NCBI RefSeq assembly: GCF_004799645.1
Contig: NZ_CP031306.1
Location: 496,001-560,000, forward strand
From: Natronorubrum bangense
GTDB taxonomy: Archaea; Halobacteriota; Halobacteria; Halobacteriales; Natrialbaceae
Length of the DNA: 64,000 bases
Reading direction: 5' to 3'
Shown here: piece by piece, positions 53,701-62,152 of the stretch
Numbering within the stretch: position 1 is the first letter of the stretch
Layout of the letters: each line of letters begins with the position of its first letter
Translations under genes and position numbers: made by a program
Notes under the pieces: model-generated
Databases searched by the model: none
Told to the model about the DNA's origin: nothing
The model's input: the letters and a program-made list of their open reading frames with translations, nothing else

Positions 53701-54483
53701 GGCGTACTGCCCCGATTCGATCGGTTTACTCTGGTGTTCGAGCCAGCGTTCTTCACGGTTGTCGCTTGCCGTGACACGGCACTCGAACTCCTCGATATAG
53801 CTATTGTCGTCGTACGTCGCCAAGACCGTCTCTGCAAATCTGTCCGGATCGTCGACTGTGTCCGCGACGAGTTCGTGGACGACCTGCCGTTTGTCGCGGC
53901 CGATGAGGTCGTCCCGATCGAGGCCGAAATATTGTTCAATCGTCTCGTCGGCCCACGCAACTTCGAACTCGGCGTCGAGAATGAAGACGCCGATGTTCGC
54001 CTCGTCAAGAACGCTCGTGATCGAATCGTACGACGCCTGTGCTGACTCGAGTGTGGCCACCCGCTGCTTTTGTTCGGAGACGTCCCGAACGACGCCGATC
54101 GATCCCTGAAACTCCCCCTCCTCGATCAGCGGGTTGATCCGTAGTTCACAGGGAACCACGTCTCCATCGGCGGCTTGGACGCCGAGTTCGAAGATGACAA
54201 TGTTCTCATTCTCTGTTTCGATCTGATTCTTGATTTCACGCTCGATGTGTGCAATATCGTCGTCGGTGAGAACGAGCGAGACGTCCTCGCCGAGGAGTTC
54301 CTCGCGGGAATACCCCGTTGTCTCGATGATCACGTCGTTGACCGCAACGAAGTGCCCGTTCGAATCGAGTTGATACACTCCATCGCCGATCGTGTTGACG
54401 AGCGTCCGATACCGGCGAAGCGCTACCTCATCATTGACGTCACCCCAAAATGCCCCGTCGGGGGACCCCGCTCGTGTACTCAT
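50764..54483 (-). CDS. Multi-PAS sensor histidine kinase (eight PAS domains)
   Basis: A 1239-residue soluble kinase. Eight PAS/PAC units span about residues 20-1015, e.g. IGDGVYQLDSNGHFVAVNDV, NIGVFILDAEFEVAWADE, AIFRLDPKGHVASWNEGAKE, NDGIYTVDEEGRFIMVNDAY and NGAVGLYDEDLTYSVAGGE. HisKA at ~1020-1085 has ASHDLQEPLRM, and the HATPase end has NLLSNAIEYSE, QDNGIGIDPDE and GMGIGLALSR. There is no N-terminal HTH, unlike the paralogue at 45135. The C-terminal third is nearly the same in both. It is preceded by 230 bases that hold an element remnant. Confidence 0.93.
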   Translation of the reverse strand: MSTRAGSPDGAFWGDVNDEVALRRYRTLVNTIGDGVYQLDSNGHFVAVNDVIIETTGYSREELLGEDVSLVLTDDDIAHIEREIKNQIETENENIVIFELGVQAADGDVVPCELRINPLIEEGEFQGSIGVVRDVSEQKQRVATLESAQASYDSITSVLDEANIGVFILDAEFEVAWADETIEQYFGLDRDDLIGRDKRQVVHELVADTVDDPDRFAETVLATYDDNSYIEEFECRVTASDNREERWLEHQSKPIESGQYAGGRIELYYDITDQKRSEDARRKTEGRFRSLVDAVEEDAIFRLDPKGHVASWNEGAKEIKGYESEEILGEHVSTFYTEEDRATGTPERHLERAAKTGSIGDEGWRVRKDGTRFWANVTITAVHDEDGTPQGYLKVARDMTERHEREQELESELQRVFGRISDAFYAVDEDFRFTHVNKRAEELLQRSTEELIGEKVWEMFPESRNTHGYEAFHQALETQKAVSYEETLPTLGGWFEVRVYPSETGLSVYFRDITERKQREQAIRESERRYRTLVENFPNGVVTQFDEELRYTLAEGQAFDYLPHSPDDVEGRHLHEVWADDVVETIEPAFRAALEGETQSVEGTSEGREWILHVVPLADQDGEIHGGMTMALDITERKERERELAKYETIVETVNDGIYTVDEEGRFIMVNDAYTELTGYSREELLGSHVSLVADEDTIERATVLEEVIAEGSVDEPVMEATLRTADGGRVPAEATFAMLPGDERERIGVARDITERKQRERALKESEARFRMLAENLEEMVWIETPDTRELLYINPAAETIWGRDREWLYENPTSFLETVHPDDHQRVEQAYEAVPDDGFDEEYRIVRPDDEVRWLDVQAVPVHNEERQIRRIVGIVDDITERKERERALEESELRYRTLVEHFPNGAVGLYDEDLTYSVAGGELIDDLGFSPDEIVGTTIYGRYPDELIDRIKPYFRAVFDGESSTFDIDLDERHLLAHTLPVRNADNEVYAGTVVVQDITELREYQRKLEESNERLEQFAYAASHDLQEPLRMVSSYLQLVDRRYADALDEDGREFLAFAVDGAERMRAMIDGLLEYSRIETRGDPFEPVDLNNVLDDVREDLRMRIDESNAEITTDDLPCVDGDDSQLRQVFQNLLSNAIEYSEDEPPQVDISATRRGDQWIISVQDNGIGIDPDEQDRIFEVFQRLHTHEEHSGMGIGLALSRRIVERHGGEIWVDSEPDEGSTFSFTLSTVDT

Positions 54484-54587
54484 TACTCCTCAATGATCAG
54501 TGTCCAAGTTAAATCACTCGCCGATCGTACAAGAGTTTATGTTTTGTCTGGAGATTATCCAGTTAGACGTATTATTTCGCAGGATTT

Positions 54588-54639
54588 TGATATCCTCCAC
54601 ACGACGGAAGTCGTGGGCGTTCTCCTCGATGTTCTGTAA
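54588..54639 (-). mobile_element. Solo right end of a tnpB-type element
   Basis: On the minus strand it runs from TTACAGAACATC to GGAGGATATCA, with stem CACGAC-ttcc-GTCGTG. 49 of 52 bases equal 38057-38108; the last motif has one change (GATATC for GATGTC). No coding part remains. Confidence 0.55.
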
Positions 54640-54712
54640 ACGACCACGGGTCAGGTGACCCGTGAAACGCTCGCTGTTTTCTTCAGATACCGTGCCGTAT
54701 CCGGCGTTGAGG

Positions 54713-55189
54713 TCACTGCTCGAGTTCGAATTTCGTCTTTGTCCGCCCGTCGCCGATGTTTTCACGACCGGTGAGAGATTCAATCTCGAGTTCATACCAC
54801 TCGATCGCCGTCTCATTTGCTTCCTGGCGGACGGGTGTCTCAACGTTCGCAGCGTTCGTGAAAAAGATCGCTGCAGCCCAGTTCGCAACGTCCTCACTCG
54901 AGAGCGACACCAGCGATCCAGTGGCGATCGCACTCTGCCACGTATCGTCAGCATCGTACTCGTAGGTCGTCAGCGTGACAGTGTCGCTTGCCTCGAGAAA
55001 TTGTTGTTTTTGACTCGCTGTGTCGAGCACGAACTGCATGATACACCGTCCCGTCTCCAAGTCATACCCATACGAGATTGGAACTCCATGCCCATCGTTA
55101 TCGTCCGCAAGTGAGAGCACGCCGTGGCCACGACTCGCAAAAAATTTCTCGGCCATTTTTGCAGATATGCCGTCGCCAATGTTAGCCAT
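54713..55189 (-). CDS. Pyridoxamine 5'-phosphate oxidase-like (PNPOx) flavin-binding protein
   Basis: A 158-residue split-barrel protein. N-terminal helix MAEKFFASRGHGVLSLADDN followed by VPISYGYDLETGRCIMQFVL, TLTTYEYDADDTWQSAIATG and EWYELEIESLTGRENIGDGR, the usual order for the haloarchaeal pyridoxamine 5'-phosphate oxidase family. FMN, F420 or heme binding is possible. The ATG at 55189 gives MANIGDGISAK. Confidence 0.85.
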   Translation of the reverse strand: MANIGDGISAKMAEKFFASRGHGVLSLADDNDGHGVPISYGYDLETGRCIMQFVLDTASQKQQFLEASDTVTLTTYEYDADDTWQSAIATGSLVSLSSEDVANWAAAIFFTNAANVETPVRQEANETAIEWYELEIESLTGRENIGDGRTKTKFELEQ

Positions 55190-55437
55190 ATATCATATTT
55201 TCCGCTCTCCCTTTAACCCCTTCCGATTGACATCCGAGGACGGGACGGCTACGACTCGAGTGCGTACCTCAATTCGACTATCTTCAGGCGCTCACACCTT
55301 CTGCTTCGCTCGGCGAGAACATCCAGTCACACAGTCTCTCGGAACACGATGTTCTCCACAACGAACCCGAATTCCTGTTGTGCACGGAGTTTGAGATTCG
55401 GGAGCCACAAACGTACTACACGGTTTTGCCGACTCTC

Positions 55438-56601
55438 CTACGAAACGTCGACCACGTGTGCGGCCTCGGGTTCGAACGCCACCTCCACCTCGCCGGACAA
55501 GGGGTCGTGTGTCCGCACGAGCAGCTCCCGATCGTACCACTCGAGATGTACTCGCGTCGTTTCGCCGAGGAACTCGGCGCTCACGACGGTTGCAGTCGTC
55601 GCGTTGGCACTAGGCTGGTCGGACAGCCGCTGACCGCTCGAGCGCTCTTGTCCTCCGTCGACCCGCAAATACTCGGGTCTGATACAGAACGTGACCTCGT
55701 CGCCGATTGCGATTTCGTGTTCAGCAACGGCAATCGTGACCGTCTCGGGGCCGATATCGATTTGAGCCTGTGGCAATTTGCCTGTAGTCTCGTCTACTGA
55801 GGTGACGGTGCCAGTAAAGACGTTGTTGTCGCCGACGAACTCCGCGACGAACCGGGTTTCGGGGCGGCGATAGATCGCTTGCGGAGGTGCGATCTGTTCG
55901 GGTGTTCCCCCACGCATGACGGCGACCCGATCGGAGACGGCGAGTGCCTCCTCCTGATCGTGGGTGACGTAGATCGTTGTAATCTCGAGTTCCTGCTGGA
56001 TTGCTTTCACCTGAACCCGCAGTCGTTCTCGGAGCTGGGCGTCGAGCGCACTCATCGGCTCGTCGAGCAAGAGCACGTCGGGGCCAGGTGCCAGCGCCCG
56101 AGCGATCGCAACCCGCTGTTGTTGACCGCCCGAAAGCTGGTCCGGCTTGCGAGCTTCCATCCCTGCGAGATCAACTAACTCGAGGAGTTCTGAGACGCGC
56201 TGTTCGTCGGAGACGCCACCAGGTGCGTCGGCGAACTGCAGCCCATAGCTAACGTTTTCGCCGACAGTCATGTGCGGAAAGAGCGCGTAGTTTTGGAAGA
56301 CAACGCCGATATCACGATCTTCAGGCGGGACCCCGGTGACGTCCTCGCCGCCGAACGAGAGGACGCCCTCGGTGGGCGTTTCGAAGCCGGCGATCAGCCG
56401 GAGCGTCGTCGTTTTGCCACAGCCGGAGGGGCCAACGAGGGTGAAAAACTCGCCCTCGAAAACTGATAGTGAGACGTCGTCGACCGCAGTCGTCTCCCCG
56501 TAGCGTTTACTGACACTCTCGAGTTCGAGAGCGATCGGTGCTTCGGTGTTTGGCGACGCGACATTTGACAAGACGTCCTCTTCAGATGCCAAAGCTCTCA
56601 C
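55438..56601 (-). CDS. ABC importer ATPase (thiamine/spermidine-putrescine type)
   Basis: A 387-residue ATPase. Walker A is VGPSGCGKTTTL near residue 45, the Q-loop is VVFQNYALFP, the signature is QLSGGQQQRVAIARAL near 140, Walker B is VLLLDEPMSALDA, and the switch is YVTHDQEEA. The ~130-residue end is a TOBE regulatory barrel (FCIRPEYLRVDGG). The GTG at 56601 overlaps the permease stop region by 20 bases; an earlier TTG at 56607 is possible. Last gene of the importer set. Confidence 0.9.
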   Translation of the reverse strand: MRALASEEDVLSNVASPNTEAPIALELESVSKRYGETTAVDDVSLSVFEGEFFTLVGPSGCGKTTTLRLIAGFETPTEGVLSFGGEDVTGVPPEDRDIGVVFQNYALFPHMTVGENVSYGLQFADAPGGVSDEQRVSELLELVDLAGMEARKPDQLSGGQQQRVAIARALAPGPDVLLLDEPMSALDAQLRERLRVQVKAIQQELEITTIYVTHDQEEALAVSDRVAVMRGGTPEQIAPPQAIYRRPETRFVAEFVGDNNVFTGTVTSVDETTGKLPQAQIDIGPETVTIAVAEHEIAIGDEVTFCIRPEYLRVDGGQERSSGQRLSDQPSANATTATVVSAEFLGETTRVHLEWYDRELLVRTHDPLSGEVEVAFEPEAAHVVDVS

Positions 56602-58417
56602 CCCCAAGTCGATCGATGATAACGAAACTCACGCTCGTGACGACGAGCAAGACAACACCCATAGCGGTTGCCGGTCCGAGTCGCCGCCCGATGAAGCGTT
56701 CGATTGCGATCGGCATCGTGTACTGGTTGGTCCCCGTCGCGAGAATGATCGTCGAGGAGAACTCGCCCATCGAGATCGCGACGACAAACACTGCCCCGGC
56801 GACGACGCCCGGCCAGACCAGCGGCAGTTCGACGTCGACAAGCGCCCGAACTCGAGAGGCTCCGAGGGCTCTTGCGGACTCGATGAGTGATCGGTCGATC
56901 GACTCGAGGCCGGGGGCGACCGTCCGAACGACGAACGGGTAACAGGAGACAGCATGGGCGGCGACGATTGCAAGTGCGCCCGCGATCGTAATTTGCCACC
57001 CTGCAATCTCGACGCCGAAGACGGGACCTCGAAGGAGGCCGATACCGACGATGATCCCCGAGACGGCAAACGGTGCCATCAGGGTGACATCGACGAGTTT
57101 TCGCCCGCGATACTGCCGGGTCGTCAGCACGGAGATCGCCAGCCCCATCGGCAAGGCGAGTGCGAGCGCGCCTGCTGCAAACACAATCGAGTTGCGGATG
57201 GCCGTCCACGGCTGCACCTGAAACGCCGCGGCACTCGACTGGCGATCGATGAGAAACTGGTAGTGGGCGACCGTGAGCCCGTTGGGCCCGCTGACGCTCG
57301 CATAAATCATACTAACGATCGGTGCGACGAAGACGAAAATAGCGACAACGCCGTAGATCCCGAGGCCGACTCGGGGGAGGAGTTCCCGCACTGAGGCCGT
57401 GTTCGGAACGAGCGATCGGCGCGGAAGCGGTCGAATGCCCCGCGATCGGACGACGTGTTTCGCCTCGTATCGGAGATAGGCATAGAGAATACCGAGTGAA
57501 ATGACGAGTTCGACGATCGCCAGCGCGGCGGCTTCGGTGTAGTTCAAGTTCTGGATCAGGTTGTAGACGAACACCTCGACGGTCACGAGATTGAGGCCCC
57601 CAAGAGCCAGCACTATCGGAAACGTTCCAAATGTGAAGACGAAGGTGAGCGCGGCACCCATCAGGATAGCCGGGTAGAGCTGCGGGGCGACGACATCCAA
57701 GAACGCACGGTGTGGACTCGCCCCCAGACTTCGGGCCGTCTCGATGGCACTGGCATCGACTGACTCCCAAGCAGCCGTCGTCACCCGTGCAACGAGTGGG
57801 GCGTTGTAGAAGGCGTGAGCGAGCAACACGATCTCGAGGGTGTACAACATCTCGAACGGGCCGAGGCCGACGGTCGAAAAGAGTCCGTTGACCGTCCCAT
57901 TGCTACCGAACGTGGCGACGAAGCCAACGGCAACCATGATCGACGGCATAACGAACGGCAGGATCGTTAGCGATCGAAGTGTTCGCCGGCCGCGAAACTC
58001 ATAGCGGGCAAGCAGGTACGCCGCCGGAAGCCCAAGGGCGACGGCGACGAGCGTCGAGAGCCCCGCCTGATAGGCGGTGAAACCAACAACCCCGAGGCGG
58101 CGATCGCTCGAGAGGAAATCCTGTCCAACAGCAAGCGGTGACTCACCCGAAAGCAGTCGGGCGAAATCACCGAAGTAGAACGGATCTCGCAGGAGGTCGG
58201 CAAAGACCGAGAGTGTGAGGACGCCCTCGACGAGAACGGACTCGATGAAGACGGTCGCAACCGGATAATAAAACATCAACACCAGCAAAAGCCCTGTCAA
58301 GATGCCGAAACCGGCGATTGCCCGCCGTTCGACGGTTCCGTGGATTCGCCGAGCCAGCGTGTCGGAACTGGCGTCTTGCCGGCCAGTGCTGTCGGCCGTC
58401 ATGTGGCTTTGCTCCAT
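56582..58417 (-). CDS. ABC importer double permease (ThiP type)
   Basis: A 611-residue permease made of two fused six-helix domains. Each carries an EAA loop: ETARSLGASPHRAFLDVVAP (first half) and ESARALGASRVRALVDVELP (second half). This double-permease form is typical of ThiP/FbpB transporters for thiamine or ferric iron. The first ATG is at 58417 (MEQSHMTADSTG); an internal ATG at 58402 is an equally good start. The stop overlaps the ATPase start, so the two genes are coupled. Confidence 0.9.
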   Translation of the reverse strand: MEQSHMTADSTGRQDASSDTLARRIHGTVERRAIAGFGILTGLLLVLMFYYPVATVFIESVLVEGVLTLSVFADLLRDPFYFGDFARLLSGESPLAVGQDFLSSDRRLGVVGFTAYQAGLSTLVAVALGLPAAYLLARYEFRGRRTLRSLTILPFVMPSIMVAVGFVATFGSNGTVNGLFSTVGLGPFEMLYTLEIVLLAHAFYNAPLVARVTTAAWESVDASAIETARSLGASPHRAFLDVVAPQLYPAILMGAALTFVFTFGTFPIVLALGGLNLVTVEVFVYNLIQNLNYTEAAALAIVELVISLGILYAYLRYEAKHVVRSRGIRPLPRRSLVPNTASVRELLPRVGLGIYGVVAIFVFVAPIVSMIYASVSGPNGLTVAHYQFLIDRQSSAAAFQVQPWTAIRNSIVFAAGALALALPMGLAISVLTTRQYRGRKLVDVTLMAPFAVSGIIVGIGLLRGPVFGVEIAGWQITIAGALAIVAAHAVSCYPFVVRTVAPGLESIDRSLIESARALGASRVRALVDVELPLVWPGVVAGAVFVVAISMGEFSSTIILATGTNQYTMPIAIERFIGRRLGPATAMGVVLLVVTSVSFVIIDRLGGESFGI

Positions 58418-58476
58418 GTAACCGGCGGTGTCAGCCAAACCCAACGACTATACTGTGGTCGGGCAAATGCCGTGAT

Positions 58477-58788
58477 ATGACCGTATTCGGACTGCTTCGT
58501 GTCACGCCAGTAACGACCGAGGACATCACCGAAGACGTCGCCGCGGCAATCGACGCACTCGAGAGCCACGACGTCACTTACGAGACGACGCCGATGGCGA
58601 CGATCATCGAGGCCGAAGACGTTCACGAACTGTTTGCCGCCTGTGCGTCCGCCCACGACGCAGTCAGTACCGACGAAATTCAGACGCTGGTGCAGGTCGA
58701 AGAGAAACGAGCCGTCGAAATGACCGGGGCTGACAAGATGGATGCCGTCGAAGGCGAACTCGGCCGCGAGGCTCGAAGCGACGAGTAA
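58477..58788 (+). CDS. MTH1187/YkoF-type thiamine-binding protein
   Basis: A 103-residue protein of the thiamine-binding (MTH1187/YqgV, PF01910) family, starting MTVFGLLRVTPVTTEDITED and containing HDVTYETTPMATIIEAED and TDEIQTLVQVEEKRAVEM, the family pattern. It has the opposite orientation between the permease and the binding-protein genes, so it lies inside the transporter locus; its start is 60 bases from the permease start in a divergent promoter region. It supports thiamine (or a thiazole/pyrimidine precursor) as the substrate. Confidence 0.85.
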   Translation: MTVFGLLRVTPVTTEDITEDVAAAIDALESHDVTYETTPMATIIEAEDVHELFAACASAHDAVSTDEIQTLVQVEEKRAVEMTGADKMDAVEGELGREARSDE

Positions 58789-58822
58789 GCCCCGACTCGA
58801 GTCGCTCATCGACTCCATCTGT

Positions 58823-59875
58823 TTAATTGCCACCCGTGACTTCACGTTCCCAGTTGCGCAGCCACGTCGAGAGGTTGTCCTCGAGTTCGTCGTATCCAAA
58901 GAAGACGGGTTCTTCCGGGTCGACCGCGTACTCTTCGTACACCTCTGGGAGTTCGGTTTCCGTATTGACTGGCCCAGTAACGTTTCGCTCGGCGATTACG
59001 GCCTGGACCTCCGGCTCGAGGATGAAGTCCATGAACTCGTAGGCGAGTTCGTCGTTCGTTCCCGCTGCAAAGCGGGCCATCCCGGCCATGTTGGTGTACC
59101 CCTGCCCGTTCAGCAGCGCGACCTGGTGTTTCTCGAGGTCGTTGCCAAAGCGCTTGGCGAAGACGCGATCGTTTGTATAGGAGACAACAGCCTCCGATTC
59201 ACCCTCGGTGAATCGGTTGTAGACGTCACCCCATGAGTTGAGGATCCGTGCGTCGTTATCCGCGAGGTCGTTCCAGTAGTCGATCGCTCCCTCTTCGCCG
59301 AACTCGTTGACCGTCCAGAGGAAAAAGAGGAGACCAGTCGTCGACCCGTTGGGGTTCGAGAGGGCGAGGTTCCCTTCGTACTCCTCGGAAAGCAGATCCT
59401 CGAAGGTTTCTGGGGCTGACAGCGATCGGCCGTCGTAGACGATTCCGCAGTGGCTCTGGAAGGTCGGAATCACTCGATCGTGGGGATCGAAGTAGAACTC
59501 CTCGCCGATGTCGCCGGCGTTCGAGAGTTCGCTTTCGTCCGTCGACGCGAACAGATCGCCGTCGATGTTCTCGTCGGCACGCACGAGATTCTGTGGTCTG
59601 ACACCAAGGAAGAGTTCCGCGTCGATCTCCGCACCCTGATTGTGACGTTCGACGTAATGATTGAGTTCCCGGCTTGGCGTCTCCCATCGGAGTTCGACAT
59701 CGTGGCGCGACTCGAACTCGTCTTTGATCCACTCGCCCGGACTATCACTCGGTGCATCGATAAACGACTCGTAGGTGCCGACAGTAAAGGCATCGTTACC
59801 GTCGCTTCCAAGACAACCAGCTAAACCGACAGTCGCGATCCCCGCACTCGTCGTGAGAAACGTACGCCGTCTCAT
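58823..59875 (-). CDS. ABC importer binding lipoprotein (thiamine type, ThiB-like)
   Basis: A 350-residue periplasmic-type binding protein, Tat signal (MRRRTFLTTSAGIATVGLAG) with lipobox (GLAGC). Mature part: DAFTVGTYESFIDAPSDSPG, EIDAELFLGVRPQNLVRADE, PTFQSHCGIVYDG, TTGLLFFLWTVNEFG and EPEVQAVIAERNVTGPVNTE, the ThiB/FbpA-like two-lobe pattern. It is 49 bases downstream of the asparagine-synthetase-like gene on the same strand and 406 bases upstream of the permease, with the thiamine-binding gene in between. Confidence 0.88.
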   Translation of the reverse strand: MRRRTFLTTSAGIATVGLAGCLGSDGNDAFTVGTYESFIDAPSDSPGEWIKDEFESRHDVELRWETPSRELNHYVERHNQGAEIDAELFLGVRPQNLVRADENIDGDLFASTDESELSNAGDIGEEFYFDPHDRVIPTFQSHCGIVYDGRSLSAPETFEDLLSEEYEGNLALSNPNGSTTGLLFFLWTVNEFGEEGAIDYWNDLADNDARILNSWGDVYNRFTEGESEAVVSYTNDRVFAKRFGNDLEKHQVALLNGQGYTNMAGMARFAAGTNDELAYEFMDFILEPEVQAVIAERNVTGPVNTETELPEVYEEYAVDPEEPVFFGYDELEDNLSTWLRNWEREVTGGN

Positions 59876-59924
59876 TACTGGGTAATCTCACCCGGTGGTA
59901 TGTAAGGGTCGCGTTTCTGTTTTC

Positions 59925-61679
59925 TCAGTCCACACAACCTGTCAGAATGGATAATACAGTTGTCTCCGGGACTGGACTACCCGCATCCGAAAGGTCAAGC
60001 CGTCCCGTTTCGGCCAGCGTTCGAATCGCATAGAAGCTCTGAACCGGTGGTAGCCGCCTGCGCAGCTCGTCGTCAACCGCGCCGTACCACGCGAGGGGAT
60101 GCTGTTCCGGCTCACCCCATGCCGACTGTGGGGCGAGAAACGGCGGTTCCCAGTCGCCGCCGCGTTCGGTGAACTGACCGACCGGCGTCTGTCTGAGCAG
60201 CGAGAGCTGTCGATCGACCGGCGAGAGCGATCGGTCCGTAATCGCGGCTCGCCGATATGAGACGCCGGCAGCCCGGCGGTAGCGATCGACGGCAAGTTCG
60301 GCATGGGCTCGCTTCTCGCGACGCCATTCGAGTGGCACCTGTTCCCAGGCCCGAACGTACGCTGGATCCCATAGGGGGAGCCACCAGTCGACGCCCGCAT
60401 TTTCGTACGCCCGCAGGTCACCGTTCGTAAACGTGGCCATGCGACCGCGCCACTCCCAGCGCTCGTAGCTTGCGGCGGCGCGTGCGGGATCGACAATGGA
60501 GTCGGGGTCTCGATCGCCGAGCAACCCGCGACGAATCCGATCGCGAGCAGCCGTCCGAAACGCCTCGTCGTCCCACTCCCAGAGCGTGTAGTGGGTCTCG
60601 AGTACGTAGTCGACGAGCGCCTCGGTCGACGGGGCAATAGTCTCTCGATCAGGCGTCTCCGTCGCATCAACGGCCGGCCCGCAGCCAACGAGGGTTTCGG
60701 TCTCGCTTCGATTGGGTTCTCCTACAAACACTGGAAGGCGTTCGCTTGGGGTCGCGACGGTGTGGCCCGGACAAAACAGCGCGTCTCGTGGGAGCCGATC
60801 CACTTCGAGAAGTCGGTGGAGCGCGGGGACTTCTGCGAGAAACGGGAGTGCGTCGCCACCGAAGGCTCGAGCGCGGTACTGTTTCGCCCTCGTACTGTGA
60901 TACCACTCGTCCCACAGGGCTTCGTCGTACGCGACGAACTCCCAGCGGATTCCGAGCCGGGTCGCAACCTCGCGGCTCACTTCGACGTCCGGATGGCCCG
61001 AGCGACCGAACGTAAACGCGATCACGTCGCGACCGCGGGCAACGAGTGCCGACGCAAGCAGCCGGGAGTCGTAGCCGCCCGACAGCGGCAGGACGATCGG
61101 CCGATCGCCGGCAACACGCTCTAACCGATCGAGGGCGATTTCGAGAGCGGGTTCCAACTGCGTGACCGGGTTCTCACTGTTCTCGGCGTACTCACTCGAT
61201 GGACCGGCGGGCCAGTAGTCGCGATACGTTCGCTCGGTGACCGTGCTGTTTTCGAGGGTGACGACCGCACCGGGCTGAGTCGCATGGACGTCTCGCCAGA
61301 TCGTCTCCGAACCCGTCACGTACCGCGTGAGCAGGAACTCGCTTTCGGCGATCGGATCACGCTGGGCACCGATAGTATCCCGGACGACCCGGCCGCGATC
61401 CGAGACGACGGTTCCATCGGCGTCGTAATAGATCGGGATCGATCGGGCTCCGTCGGCGACGAGCGTCGCTGTTTCGTCCGTCGTAAGAACCGCAGCATAA
61501 AATCCCTCGAGCTCCGTGGCAATGGCCGATACGGAGTCGAGTGGCCGCTCCTCATCGAACTCGAGGAACCGCGCCGCGAGCCGCTTCCCCTCGAGTACTG
61601 TGCTGTCGTCGAACGCTTGCCCGCGAACTGCACAGCCGTCGACGCATATCCAGTCGTTCGCCCGGAGAGTCGTCTGCAC
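59925..61679 (-). CDS. Asparagine-synthetase-like ATP-pyrophosphatase protein
   Basis: A 584-residue protein. Residues ~1-180 resemble the Ntn glutaminase fold but begin MQTTLRANDW, so the essential Cys2 is missing. Residues ~190-460 are the ATP-PPase domain: PP-loop VLPLSGGYDSRLLASAL, then GRSGHPDVEVSREVATRLGI and FGGDALPFLAEV-like region. Such proteins make amide or peptide-like bonds via an adenylate (asparagine, beta-lactam or glycan amidation), using free ammonia or another amine. It has the same strand as the thiamine binding-protein gene. The start MQTT is at a good distance for the fold. Role in surface glycan or cofactor chemistry is possible. Confidence 0.8.
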   Translation of the reverse strand: MQTTLRANDWICVDGCAVRGQAFDDSTVLEGKRLAARFLEFDEERPLDSVSAIATELEGFYAAVLTTDETATLVADGARSIPIYYDADGTVVSDRGRVVRDTIGAQRDPIAESEFLLTRYVTGSETIWRDVHATQPGAVVTLENSTVTERTYRDYWPAGPSSEYAENSENPVTQLEPALEIALDRLERVAGDRPIVLPLSGGYDSRLLASALVARGRDVIAFTFGRSGHPDVEVSREVATRLGIRWEFVAYDEALWDEWYHSTRAKQYRARAFGGDALPFLAEVPALHRLLEVDRLPRDALFCPGHTVATPSERLPVFVGEPNRSETETLVGCGPAVDATETPDRETIAPSTEALVDYVLETHYTLWEWDDEAFRTAARDRIRRGLLGDRDPDSIVDPARAAASYERWEWRGRMATFTNGDLRAYENAGVDWWLPLWDPAYVRAWEQVPLEWRREKRAHAELAVDRYRRAAGVSYRRAAITDRSLSPVDRQLSLLRQTPVGQFTERGGDWEPPFLAPQSAWGEPEQHPLAWYGAVDDELRRRLPPVQSFYAIRTLAETGRLDLSDAGSPVPETTVLSILTGCVD

Positions 61680-62152
61680 AGTCAGACATTCGGGGAGCTG
61701 TATATAGATTCGGCGGCTGGTTGCTCCGTCACTGATCGATCGAGTTTGGCCTAATGCTGATACGACTGGTTCGGCTACTCTTAGTGAACTATCCCTGCCT
61801 ACTCAGCCGCTGATACGGCTTCCTTGAGGCAGGGGCTTGATCCCGAAGCTAGCGAGAGAAATGATAAAGAGGAATCCTCGTTCGAGTCCAGCGAACTGCT
61901 ACTAGTGGTGTTTTAACCTTTGACTTGTGAGTATCAGCATCCGTGCAGTGGCAGATTTGAACTGTGAACAGACAGTAATAGCGTGCAAGACTTAGAGGAT
62001 CAGTGCAGCACGACGACTCTGTTTGTTTCACACTGCAGTCAATGAATCATCTACTCACTACACGCGCGTACTGTTCGATGTTCTCCAGTACATGACATTC
62101 AGATTGTGCTGTCGCCATAACTGCTTATAAATCGGGGAGATGTCTCTTCTCT
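61680..62152. other. Intergenic region with the DUF2270 promoter
   Basis: No gene is seen in 473 bases. CTTATAAA at 62124-62131 lies 22-29 bases before the ATG at 62153 and is a good TATA box. A direct stretch GAGGCAGGGGCTTGATCCCG around 61824-61843 resembles the GC-rich ends of insertion sequences but has no partner here. Confidence 0.45.

Noticed and set aside
59876-59924. TPP riboswitch before the thiamine-type importer
   Set aside because: The gap before the binding-protein gene is too short and lacks the conserved CUGAGA and thi-box elements; haloarchaea are thought to use protein regulators for thiamine genes.
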